A stretch of DNA of 9,764 nt, taken from contig JBIKNC010000169.1 of NCBI GenBank assembly GCA_044358925.1, forward strand, positions 1 to 9,764, given 5' to 3'. The DNA comes from Rohdeia sp044358925. GTDB lineage: Bacteria; Planctomycetota; UBA1135; GCA-002686595. Both the position numbers and the translations under genes were made by a program. Below are positions 1 through 7,374 of the stretch, piece by piece; position 1 is the stretch's first letter; each line of letters begins with the position of its first letter. The notes under the pieces are model-generated. The model was not told where the DNA came from and ran no database searches. It was given only the letters and a program-made list of their open reading frames with translations.

Positions 1-500
1 AGGCCGCGGTAGAGCGTCGCGACGCGCGGGCCCAGCGCCACGCAGGTGTGCGCGAGCCACAGGATCAACACGATGCGCGCGACCTCGGACGGTTGCACGG
101 AGATGCCGACGTCGATCCAGCGCCGCGCGCCGTTGAGGTCGACGCCGATGCCCGGCATCCAGACACACACGAGGCCGATCAGCGCGAGGGTCACCAGCAG
201 CGGCAGGAAGCGCCGCAGGCCGCTCGGGCCGACGCGCCAGGCCGCCAAGAGCACGAGCAAGGCCAGCGTGCGCATCACGAGTTCGCGCGCGACGTCGGCG
301 TGGAACTGCTCGGTGCCGTAGACCGTGGCCGAGTAGCCCAGTTGGACGAGCAGCCCGACGCCCAGCAGTGCGAGCACGACACCGAACAGCCCACGCGCGG
401 GCGAGAGCGGGTCGAGCCGCGCCACGCGATCGACGAAACCGCCGAACTCGAGTTGCTGCGGCGCGGCGCCGGCGGTGGCTTCGATGGTGCGCGGTGTCAT
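1..500 (-). CDS. ftsW: FtsW/RodA/SpoVE-family septal peptidoglycan glycosyltransferase, N-terminal 166 residues (cut by window edge)
   Basis: Translating the minus strand from the ATG at 500 gives an open frame to the window edge. The SEDS-family signature NGARRWIDVGISVQPSE lies at residues 123-139, after hydrophobic segments at about 37-56, 76-90 and 98-116. SEDS proteins polymerise lipid II into glycan strands; FtsW does this at the septum with FtsI, and the dcw setting favours FtsW over RodA. No in-frame ATG, GTG or stop lies between the mraY stop (571) and this ATG, so it is the natural start, although only a weak GAGAG precedes it. The residue after QPSEVA is Arg where most family members have Lys. 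The remaining part of the protein, with later membrane segments and the catalytic region, lies outside the window. Family assignment is secure; FtsW over RodA rests on context. Confidence 0.9.
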   Translation of the reverse strand, partial: MTPRTIEATAGAAPQQLEFGGFVDRVARLDPLSPARGLFGVVLALLGVGLLVQLGYSATVYGTEQFHADVARELVMRTLALLVLLAAWRVGPSGLRRFLPLLVTLALIGLVCVWMPGIGVDLNGARRWIDVGISVQPSEVARIVLILWLAHTCVALGPRVATLYRG

Positions 501-570
501 CGCTCTCGTGTGCGCCGACGTGGACGACGGCGTGTGTGCTGCGTGTGCTGCGATTACGAAGGTCGGGCCG
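501..570 (-). other. mraY-ftsW intergenic spacer with a tandem repeat
   Basis: These 70 bases separate the mraY stop from the ftsW ATG, one of the few real gaps in the cluster. On the + strand 534-551 is two exact head-to-tail copies of the 9-mer gtgtgctgc. No murD gene, which often sits here in dcw clusters, and no terminator-like hairpin is visible. The spacer may simply be a degenerate or slippage-prone stretch. Confidence 0.6.
534..551. repeat. Two-copy 9-bp tandem repeat (gtgtgctgc)
   Basis: Two perfect adjacent copies of gtgtgctgc occupy 534-542 and 543-551 in the noncoding gap between mraY and ftsW. The run is GT-rich and could be a replication-slippage product. No function is implied. 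Confidence 0.7.
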
Positions 571-1731
571 TCAGCGGATCTTGAGCAACGCGAGACTCGC
601 GAGTGCTCCGACCGCGGCGATGATCCAGAAGCGGATGACGACGGTCATCTCGTGCCAGCGTGTCTCACGCCGCACGAAGACACCGCCGTAGAGCTGCAAG
701 CCGTGGTGGATCGGCGCACACGTGAAGATGCGCTTGCCGCCGCTGCGCCGGAACCAGAATGTCTGCAGCCAGCTCGATCCTGCGTCGATCACGAGAACGC
801 ACGCGATGAGCGGCAGCACGAGTTCCTGCTTCGAGACGAACGCCATCCAGCCGAGCACGCCGCCGAGCGGCAGCGAACCCGAGTCGCCCATGAAGACTTT
901 GGCCGGGTACGCGTTGAACCACAGGAAGCCCATGCACGCGCCGCACAGTGCGCCGCCCATCACGGCCATGTCGGCGGCGGGCGGCACGTACGGCAGCGCC
1001 AGGTAGTCGGTCCAGTCGGCGCGACCGGTGATGTAGCAGAAGACGGTCAGCGCCATGCCGCTGATCAGGACGCAGCCGGCCGCGAGGCCGTCGAGGCCGT
1101 CGGTGATGTTCGCGGCGTTCGACGTGCCGACGACGACGAGCCACTCGAAGGCGATGAAGCCGACCAGGCCGACGATGCCCCACACTCCCGCCCACTCGAG
1201 CGGCGAGAACACGACGTCCTTCAGGAACGGCGGGTAGATGTTCGTGATCGCGCTGCGGTCGGTCGCGAGCGCGAAGTAGACCGCTCCGCCGATCGCCGAC
1301 AGCGACACGACCGACATGCCGATCCACTTGCCGCGGCGCGACATGCCGCCGCTCTTCTTCTTGGTCAGCTTCTTGTAGTCGTCGAGGAAGCCGACGGCGG
1401 CCAGGCCCGCGCACAGGAAGATGCCCAGCAGCACGAGCACACGCGTCACGTCGGCCCAACACACGACGCCGACCAGCAGCGACGCGATCAGGAAGCTCCC
1501 GCCCATCGACGGGGTCTTGTGTTTGCCGGCCTTCTTCGACGTGTCGGCCAGGTCACTGGAACCGCTGGTCTCGACGTTGTCGTCGACGGACAGCGCGATC
1601 AACCACTTGATCGTCGGGCCACCCAGTGCGAGGGCCACCGCGAACGCCGTCAGCGCCGCCATGACCACTCGCACCGAGATGGAGCCGAACAGGCTCACGC
1701 CGAACAGCCGATCGAACAGATCAGCGAGCAC
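571..1731 (-). CDS. mraY: Phospho-N-acetylmuramoyl-pentapeptide-transferase (MraY), lipid I synthase
   Basis: The 386-residue polytopic membrane protein transfers phospho-MurNAc-pentapeptide from UDP to undecaprenyl phosphate, making lipid I at the inner face of the membrane. Family motifs appear in order: KTPSMGG at 72-78, FLDDYKK at 115-121 with the Asp pair 117/118, GTSNAANITDGLDGLA at 202-217 with Asp211 and Asp214, NAYPAKVFMGDSGS at 273-286 with Asp283, and PIHHG at 340-344. The C-terminus ends in RFWII...LLKIR as in typical MraY. The start is GTG at 1731, preceded by a good Shine-Dalgarno run (AAGGGGG about 6 bases upstream). Length is near the usual 320-370, slightly long. The normally conserved HHH is HHG here, followed by a few extra residues before the RFWII helix. 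It follows murF after a 161-base gap and precedes ftsW. Identification is secure. Confidence 0.97.
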   Translation of the reverse strand: MLADLFDRLFGVSLFGSISVRVVMAALTAFAVALALGGPTIKWLIALSVDDNVETSGSSDLADTSKKAGKHKTPSMGGSFLIASLLVGVVCWADVTRVLVLLGIFLCAGLAAVGFLDDYKKLTKKKSGGMSRRGKWIGMSVVSLSAIGGAVYFALATDRSAITNIYPPFLKDVVFSPLEWAGVWGIVGLVGFIAFEWLVVVGTSNAANITDGLDGLAAGCVLISGMALTVFCYITGRADWTDYLALPYVPPAADMAVMGGALCGACMGFLWFNAYPAKVFMGDSGSLPLGGVLGWMAFVSKQELVLPLIACVLVIDAGSSWLQTFWFRRSGGKRIFTCAPIHHGLQLYGGVFVRRETRWHEMTVVIRFWIIAAVGALASLALLKIR

Positions 1732-1739
1732 GGCGTGCC

Positions 1740-1746
1740 CCCTTCT
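1740..1746 (-). promoter_or_regulatory. mraY ribosome binding site supporting the GTG start
   Basis: On the minus strand the bases before the GTG at 1731 read GAAGAAGGGGGCACGCC. The purine run AAGGGGG is well spaced for a Shine-Dalgarno interaction, and the downstream sequence begins with a normal MraY N-terminus. Together these support the GTG as the real start. Confidence 0.6.
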
Positions 1747-1809
1747 TCACGAGAGACGGGACCGCGCCGGGCCGACACGCGGCCGGGCCCGACGCGGACA
1801 CAGAGACGG

Positions 1810-1840
1810 GCACGATCGCGGCGCCCCCGCCGGATCGTGC
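1810..1840 (-). repeat. Strong imperfect hairpin in the murF-mraY gap
   Basis: On the + strand gcacgatc (1810-1817) pairs with gatcgtgc (1833-1840), and cggcg (1819-1823) pairs with cgccg (1828-1832). This leaves a single bulged g at 1818 and a cccc loop. The 13 GC-rich base pairs make a stable stem in the transcript from either strand. On the minus strand it is followed by CCCGTCTCTG, not a U tract, so it is not a classical intrinsic terminator. An attenuator, an mRNA-stability element or a protein-binding palindrome would fit equally well. Confidence 0.7.
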
Positions 1841-1892
1841 GCCGTCGCCCTTGCGGACGACGGAGAGGATGGACCACGGCTGATCGCCCCGA

Positions 1893-3326
1893 TCAACCAC
1901 GGCGCACCTCCTCACGGTGTGTGGCGACGACGTGTTCGACGACGCGCTCGAGAGCCAGCCCCCTGCTGGCCTTGAACAGGACGGTGTCGCCCGTTCGGAG
2001 CCGATCGTCGAGACACGCCGCCGCCGCTGCCGTGTCCGTGCAGTGGACGACGCGGTCGCTCGCCATTCCGCTCTGCAGTGCCCCTGCTGCGATGGCTGCG
2101 GCCAGTTCGCCCACACACACGAGAAGCTCGAACCGCGCAGCCGCGACATCCATCCCCAGTTGGTGATGGAGCCGTTCCGACTGCGCCCCCAGTTCGAGCA
2201 TGTCACCGAGGACCATGACGCGCCTCTTCGCCGATGGCAGCGACGAGAGAGCACGCACGGCCGCCCGCGCGGAGTCGAGATTGGAGTTGTAGGTGTCGTC
2301 GACGAGCACGAGCCCCCCCACTTCGATGCGTTGCATCCGGTGAGGTGCGCCCTGCAACTCCGACAGGGCGGGCGCGTACTCGAAGAAAGGAAGTCGCAGA
2401 GCGTCGAGCGCCGCGAAAGCGGCGACGACGTTCGCGACGTGGTGCACGCCGACGAGCGGGACGTGCACACTCCGGCCACGCACGCGAAAACGCGTGCCGT
2501 GTGCGTCGGTCGCGACGTCCGTCGCGACGAGATCGGCGCGCTGGGCGGCGCCGGTGGGAACCTGGGCGCCCGCGACGGCGCCCGCGACGGAGAACGTGTG
2601 CACCGTCGCGCGTGTCATCGCGCGCAGACGCTCGCAGTACGGATCGTCGGCGTTGAGGACGAGGTGGTCGTCGGGTGTGAGCGCCGCACCGAGCGCGCCC
2701 TTCTCCTTGCAGACACCGTCGAGGTCGCCGAGCTGTTCGAGGTGGCCGTGGCCGATGAGTGTGATGACACCGACGTTCGGCCGCGCGATGCGCGCGAGGG
2801 CGCCGATCTCGCCCGGGGCGCTGGTGCCGACTTCGAGCACGACCGCGCGTGTGTGTTCGTCGGCGAGCAGCAGCGTGTACGGCACGCCGATCGCGTTGTT
2901 GAACGACTTGGGCGCGCGAACGGTCGGGCCGGCGCGCTCCAGCAGAGTCGCGAGAATGTTCTTCGTCGACGTCTTGCCGACGGAACCGGTGATCGCGAAC
3001 ACGGGGCACTCGAGGCGCGAGCGATGCCACGCACCCAGATCGACGAGCGCGCGCCGTGTGTCCGTGTGCACGATCACGACGGCGTCACTCGGCAACGTCG
3101 CGGCGACGGCCGGGTCGCTGACGAGCACCGCACCCGCGCCCGCGTCGAGCGCCGCACGCGCGAACGCGTTGCCGTCGAACGACGGCCCGCTGATCGCGAC
3201 GAACAACTGCCCCGGTCGCACCTCGCGACTGTCCGTCGCGACGCCGAACAGCTCGCGGCTCTGCGCGCCACGTTGGACGTGTCCGCCGGTCGCTTCCGCG
3301 ACTTCTCGAACCGTGAAGCGGCTCAC
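1893..3326 (-). CDS. murF: UDP-N-acetylmuramoyl-tripeptide--D-alanyl-D-alanine ligase (MurF)
   Basis: This cytoplasmic ATP-dependent ligase adds D-Ala-D-Ala to UDP-MurNAc-tripeptide, giving the pentapeptide used by MraY. The 477-residue product (E. coli MurF is about 450) shows the three Mur-ligase domains. The N-terminal UDP-substrate domain includes TDSREVRPGQLFVA at 31-44. The central ATPase domain has the P-loop GSVGKTS at 114-120, SFNNAIGVP at 141-149, EVGTSAPGEI at 165-174 and NADDP at 225-229. The C-terminal domain has DDTYNSN at 343-349, VLGDMLELG at 372-380 and FKASRG at 451-456. The GTG start at 3326 overlaps the murE stop (GTGA), so translation is probably coupled. SVGKTS and YNSN are typical of MurF, separating it from MurC/D/E. 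Identification is secure. Confidence 0.97.
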   Translation of the reverse strand: MSRFTVREVAEATGGHVQRGAQSRELFGVATDSREVRPGQLFVAISGPSFDGNAFARAALDAGAGAVLVSDPAVAATLPSDAVVIVHTDTRRALVDLGAWHRSRLECPVFAITGSVGKTSTKNILATLLERAGPTVRAPKSFNNAIGVPYTLLLADEHTRAVVLEVGTSAPGEIGALARIARPNVGVITLIGHGHLEQLGDLDGVCKEKGALGAALTPDDHLVLNADDPYCERLRAMTRATVHTFSVAGAVAGAQVPTGAAQRADLVATDVATDAHGTRFRVRGRSVHVPLVGVHHVANVVAAFAALDALRLPFFEYAPALSELQGAPHRMQRIEVGGLVLVDDTYNSNLDSARAAVRALSSLPSAKRRVMVLGDMLELGAQSERLHHQLGMDVAAARFELLVCVGELAAAIAAGALQSGMASDRVVHCTDTAAAAACLDDRLRTGDTVLFKASRGLALERVVEHVVATHREEVRRG

Positions 3327-4801
3327 GCGAGGGCCTCGCGCGCGACGTCCGCGTCGCGGAACGGCCGGCGCACGCCGGCGATCTCCTGGAAGTCCTCGTG
3401 GCCCTTGCCGAGCAGCACGACGACGTCGTTCTTCGAGGCTCTCGCGATCGCGGCGAAGATGGCCGCGCGGCGCTCGGGCTCGATGACGAGTTCACTGCGA
3501 CCGGTCAGACCGGCACGCACCTGCTCGATGATCGCGAGCGGATCCTCGCCGCGCGGGTTGTCGCTCGAGAGCACGACGAGGTCCGCGTACTTCTCTGCCA
3601 GCGCGCCCATGATCGGGCGCTTGCCGGTGTCCTTCTGTCCGCCGCAGCCGAACAGCGCGATGAGCTTGCCGCCACGTGCAGCAGCGCGCTGCTGCAGACT
3701 CGACAGCGTCACCTCGAACGCGTCGGGTGTGTGCGCGAAGTCGACGAACACCTCGAACGGCTTGCCGTGTGTTGCAACGGCTTCGAGCCGCCCCGTCGGC
3801 AGAGAGACGGTCGCGAGTCCGCTCCGCAGCGCGGAGGGACTCGCTCCCGACACGAGCACCGCAAGCAATGCCGCGAGTGCGTTGGCGAGGTTGTGACGCC
3901 CTACCAAGGGCAGAGTCGTTTCCCAAGAGATCCCCATCCCAGAGAGGAACGTGTGGATGCCCCCGGGCGTCACTTCGACGCTCGACGCACTCAGGTCCGC
4001 GCGGGACCCGATGCTGTACGTGTGGACCGCGGCGCCGCGGGCGCGCGCGATCGATGCGAAGCGCTCGGCGACCGGATCGTTCGCGGGCAGCACCGCGTGG
4101 GATCCGGGCTCGAGCCCTTCGAACAGCCGCGCCTTCGCGGCTGCATAGCGCTCCATGTCGACGTGGTAGTCGAGGTGGTCGCGCGTGAGGTTCGTGAAGA
4201 TCGCGACGTCGACGTGGAAGCCGGCGAGGCGTTGTTGATCGAGCGCGTGCGAACTCGCTTCCATCACGAACGCGTCGCCGCCGTTCGCGCGGTGACGCGC
4301 ACACAGACGTTGGAGGTCGCTCGCGTCGGGCGTCGTGTTGACGGCGCGCTGGCGCTCCTCGCCCGCGATCGTGTTGCCGATCGTGCCGACGACGGCCGGT
4401 GTGCGGCCGGCGGCGCGCAAGAGATGCGCGGCCATGTGTGCGACCGTGGTCTTGCCGTTCGTGCCCGTGACGGCGAACGTCGTGAGTCGTTTGGTCGGCT
4501 CGGCGTGCACGAGCGCGGCGGCGCGGCCGACGACGGCGCGCGGCTCGTCGTGCAACCACAGCGGAACGTTGCGCACGAGTTCGCGAGCGCGTGCAGCCGC
4601 GCTCTTCGGCGCGAGCACCGCGGCCGCACCGCGTGCGAGTGCCGCGGGGACGTGGTCGAGTCCGTCGGCCTTCGCGCCGGGCAACGCCGCGAACAACGCA
4701 CCTGCCTCGAGTTTGCGGCTGTCGACGAACACGTCGCCGACACGAGCGTCGCCGCCCGTGACTTCACCGCCGAGAATGCGTGCGAGTTCGAGGAGCGCCA
4801 T
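3323..4801 (-). CDS. murE: UDP-N-acetylmuramoyl-L-alanyl-D-glutamate--2,6-diaminopimelate ligase (MurE)
   Basis: MurE adds the third stem-peptide residue to UDP-MurNAc-L-Ala-D-Glu in the cytoplasm. The 492-residue product is of normal length. Motifs seen: VDSRKLEAGALFAAL in the N-terminal domain (26-40), P-loop GTNGKTT (113-119), NTTPDASDLQ (155-164), MEASSHALDQQRL (180-192), FTNLTRDHLDYH (202-213), the probable carbamylated Lys223 in AKARLF, FAHTPD (355-360), DNPR (414-417) and GKGHED (465-470). DNPR is the established determinant for meso-diaminopimelate over lysine. The ATG at 4801 overlaps the ftsI stop as TGATG; a GTG at 4804, directly before it, would give a GTGA overlap and one extra residue. 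No strong Shine-Dalgarno is near either, consistent with coupling to ftsI. The gene overlaps murF by 4 bases. Confidence 0.97.
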   Translation of the reverse strand: MALLELARILGGEVTGGDARVGDVFVDSRKLEAGALFAALPGAKADGLDHVPAALARGAAAVLAPKSAAARARELVRNVPLWLHDEPRAVVGRAAALVHAEPTKRLTTFAVTGTNGKTTVAHMAAHLLRAAGRTPAVVGTIGNTIAGEERQRAVNTTPDASDLQRLCARHRANGGDAFVMEASSHALDQQRLAGFHVDVAIFTNLTRDHLDYHVDMERYAAAKARLFEGLEPGSHAVLPANDPVAERFASIARARGAAVHTYSIGSRADLSASSVEVTPGGIHTFLSGMGISWETTLPLVGRHNLANALAALLAVLVSGASPSALRSGLATVSLPTGRLEAVATHGKPFEVFVDFAHTPDAFEVTLSSLQQRAAARGGKLIALFGCGGQKDTGKRPIMGALAEKYADLVVLSSDNPRGEDPLAIIEQVRAGLTGRSELVIEPERRAAIFAAIARASKNDVVVLLGKGHEDFQEIAGVRRPFRDADVAREALA

Positions 4802-7374
4802 CACGGACGTCCGACCGCCTCCCAGGGCCGCTCGGGCAGTTCTTCCGCGGTCGGGACGTAGACACCGCTCATGCGCGGGCGTCCGTCCTCGAGCACCGTC
4901 AGGCGCTCCGCTTCGCGATCGTCGAAGCCGAGCGCGGACGCGAGGACCTCGACGGCCGCATCGCCGGTCACGTACGAACCGAAGTGCTCCTCACCGAGCG
5001 GATCCTCCGCCAACATGAACACGAGCACGCGCCGATCGCTGCCTTCGAGGTTGCCGACCGCGACGATCGACGACGTGTACGCGGACCTGCGGCCGTCCCA
5101 GTCGCCGCGGTGTTCGCGGTAGGCCTCGCCGCCGTTCCACACGGCGCCGCTCTCGCGCGCCTGTGCGAGCGCACGTCCGAGCACGTGGTAGCTGACGTCG
5201 CCGCGCAGTTTCTCGTACGTGCCGGTCTTCGTCGCGAGCTCGAGGCCCTCCGGTCGCGGGATGCGCTTGCCGGTGCCCTCGGTCGCGCCGAGGCGCATCA
5301 TCGCGCGCACCTTCGCACTGGTCGAAGACTTGAGCACCTGCGGGCCGTCGCTCTCCGGCAGCTCGAAGCGTTCGTTGCCATCGACGACGGCGTCGACGAA
5401 GCGCAGCGGCCGCATGCGACCGTCCGACACGATCGCACTGATCGCGGTGACGTGCTGCAGCAGGTTGATCGACATCGAGTCGCCGAAACACACCGACGTG
5501 TGGCTGCGCGCGCGTGCCCAGGTGTTGTCGCGCGGACCGCGGCTGTGCTCGCCGATCACGCCCTTGAAGCCCGACATGCCCTCGGCGATCAGGTCGCCGC
5601 CCGACGGCAGGCCGTAACCGAGTGCGGCGGTGCGCTCGATCCAGACCTTCGGCGCGAGCATGAGTCCGATCTGGATCATGCCCGCGTTCGACGAACGTGC
5701 GAGGCACTCGGAAGCGGTGATCGTGCCGGTCGCGAAGCCCTCGGCTTCACCGACGACGCGGCGTGTGCCCGGCACGAGGAACGCGCCCCAGCCCACGTCG
5801 AACGTCTCGTCGGGCGACACGACACCCGCGTCGAGCGCGAGTGCCATCGTCACCACCTTGAACGTCGAACCCGGCGTGAAGCCGTGCTGCACCGGCGCGT
5901 ACGTGCCGAGTGCGTACGGATCGCGCCAGTCGAGCGCGAGCACGTCGCGCGTGTCGAGATCGACGACGATGCCCATCGTCAGCGACGTGTCGTTCTCCTG
6001 TTCGATGCGTTCGAGCGCGAGCGCGAGGCGCTGCTGCAGGCGCGCGTCGATCGTCGACACGACGCGCGGCGGCTCCGTGCCGAACGTGTGGTCGCCGTAG
6101 TACTCCTGGTCGTCGGCGCGCACACGCACGAGCACGTGGCGCACGAACTCGTCGATCGCACCCGTGCGGTCGAGACCGAAGCGTGCGAGCGCCGCTTCCG
6201 CCGCATGTTCGAGGCCCCAACGGCCGTGGCGGCGCGTGAGATCGTCCGCGCGCCAACCGACGCGACCGAGGACGGCGTGGCGCCCTTGCGGGTACTCGCG
6301 TTCGCTCGTCGGACGCAACCAGACCTGGAAGCCGCCGACGTGTTCCTGCGCGAGGAAATCACGCACGGCTTCGACCTTCTCGATCGGCAGGCTCGCGCAC
6401 AGCTTCTCGTAGCGCGAAGCCACGAGCCCGGCGAAGACCCACTCGCGGCGACTGCCGGTGATCTGCCAGGCAGGCATGCTGTCGCTGACGCGCCACGAGC
6501 GCGGCGCGCTGATGCGGCCTTCGAGCACGCGGGCGAGACGGCCCGGCGGCGGCACGAGTTCCCAGCCCGCGGGCGGTGCGTCGTTGGTGGCGGCGTGCTC
6601 CTGCAGCGCGCGTTCGCGCGGGCCCGCGAGCAGCTCCCACAAGTCGTCGGACAACGCACGCACCCACGTCGATGCGCTGACCTGTTTGTCGTCGAACAGA
6701 TCGCGGTCGATGCGGCGGCGTGTGTGGTCCGACAGGAGCAGGCTCGGGTTCCAACGCAACCTGAAGAACAGATCGCCGACGCCGTCGGCGGGCCGACAGG
6801 CTTCGAGCACGAGCCCGGGCAACGCACCGAGGTCGTCGTGGCGCGTCGGGCCGCCGGCTTCGATCCACGCGGCGACGGCGCGCGCCTCCGCGGGCAACAG
6901 GTGCCAGTCGTCGACGCTGCACCAACCGTACTCGTCGGTGCCGAGCAGGCGGCGTTCGAGGTCGACGGGCGCGTGCTCGCCGAGCACGAGTTCGAGTCCG
7001 TCGAGGACGCGCTCCGGCGTGTGGACGAGCCACAGGTGGTACGGCGACGCTTCGACGGTGTGGCCGCGCACGGAGGTCGCGAGCACTTCACCGTTGCGAT
7101 CGAGCAGCGAAGCGAGCGGCGGCTCCGCGTAGTCGAGCGCCGTGAGGGTGATCGGCGTCGGCGGGACCTCGGCGCGTGTGCGCTCCGCGAGTGCGACGGG
7201 CGCCGCTTCTTCGAGTTCGACGACGCTCGGCGCATCCGTGAACGGCGAAGGTCGTGCGTTCGGGGACTGCGACGCGACGACGCGTGCTCCGACGACACAC
7301 AGACCGAAGGCGAGGAAGCCGAACGCGACGGCGGGTCGCGCGGGCAACAGGGAACTGGTGGGCAGGACGCTCAT
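4801..7374 (-). CDS. ftsI: Class B penicillin-binding protein, septal transpeptidase FtsI (PBP3-like), with enlarged N-terminal region
   Basis: This is the D,D-transpeptidase that crosslinks septal peptidoglycan with FtsW. The 857-residue product has a short cytoplasmic start, one membrane anchor at about 14-34, a Pro/Ala-rich linker, a class B-like LLDRNGEVLATS segment near 92-103, a long region of unrecognised sequence to about 430, then a transpeptidase domain. All three penicilloyl-transferase motifs are present: S503-T-F-K506 in PGSTFK, S561-S-N563, and K716-T-G-T. FtsI proteins are usually about 550-650 residues with the active Ser near 300-330, so roughly 170-200 extra residues precede the catalytic domain. 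The usual RG before DRNG is missing (PPLASLLDRNG). ATG at 7374 was chosen because it overlaps the ftsL-like stop (ATGA) and AGGAG lies upstream; the frame stays open to a further ATG at 7422. FtsI identity rests on motifs plus position. Confidence 0.92.
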   Translation of the reverse strand: MSVLPTSSLLPARPAVAFGFLAFGLCVVGARVVASQSPNARPSPFTDAPSVVELEEAAPVALAERTRAEVPPTPITLTALDYAEPPLASLLDRNGEVLATSVRGHTVEASPYHLWLVHTPERVLDGLELVLGEHAPVDLERRLLGTDEYGWCSVDDWHLLPAEARAVAAWIEAGGPTRHDDLGALPGLVLEACRPADGVGDLFFRLRWNPSLLLSDHTRRRIDRDLFDDKQVSASTWVRALSDDLWELLAGPRERALQEHAATNDAPPAGWELVPPPGRLARVLEGRISAPRSWRVSDSMPAWQITGSRREWVFAGLVASRYEKLCASLPIEKVEAVRDFLAQEHVGGFQVWLRPTSEREYPQGRHAVLGRVGWRADDLTRRHGRWGLEHAAEAALARFGLDRTGAIDEFVRHVLVRVRADDQEYYGDHTFGTEPPRVVSTIDARLQQRLALALERIEQENDTSLTMGIVVDLDTRDVLALDWRDPYALGTYAPVQHGFTPGSTFKVVTMALALDAGVVSPDETFDVGWGAFLVPGTRRVVGEAEGFATGTITASECLARSSNAGMIQIGLMLAPKVWIERTAALGYGLPSGGDLIAEGMSGFKGVIGEHSRGPRDNTWARARSHTSVCFGDSMSINLLQHVTAISAIVSDGRMRPLRFVDAVVDGNERFELPESDGPQVLKSSTSAKVRAMMRLGATEGTGKRIPRPEGLELATKTGTYEKLRGDVSYHVLGRALAQARESGAVWNGGEAYREHRGDWDGRRSAYTSSIVAVGNLEGSDRRVLVFMLAEDPLGEEHFGSYVTGDAAVEVLASALGFDDREAERLTVLEDGRPRMSGVYVPTAEELPERPWEAVGRP

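Larger units (their letters stand above)
1732..1892 (-). other. murF-mraY intergenic region
   Basis: This 161-base gap is the largest inside the cluster, where most neighbours overlap. It holds a 13-bp-stem hairpin (1810-1840), a 9-base direct repeat agagacggg at 1752-1760 and 1802-1810, and the mraY ribosome binding site. Open frames crossing it give low-complexity Arg-rich translations and are not credible genes. It could hold an internal promoter, attenuator or mRNA-processing site for mraY and downstream genes; no convincing -35/-10 pair was seen. Confidence 0.6.

Noticed and set aside
1695..1877. Small minus-strand frame in the murF-mraY gap
   Set aside because: It is Arg-rich, crosses the hairpin and runs into mraY in another frame; no support as a small protein.
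475..2166. Long + strand open frame (563 codons) opposite mraY and murF
   Set aside because: Translation is rich in Arg, His, Asp and Gln with no motif. It is antisense to genes with complete diagnostic motifs, and long antisense frames are expected in such GC-rich DNA.
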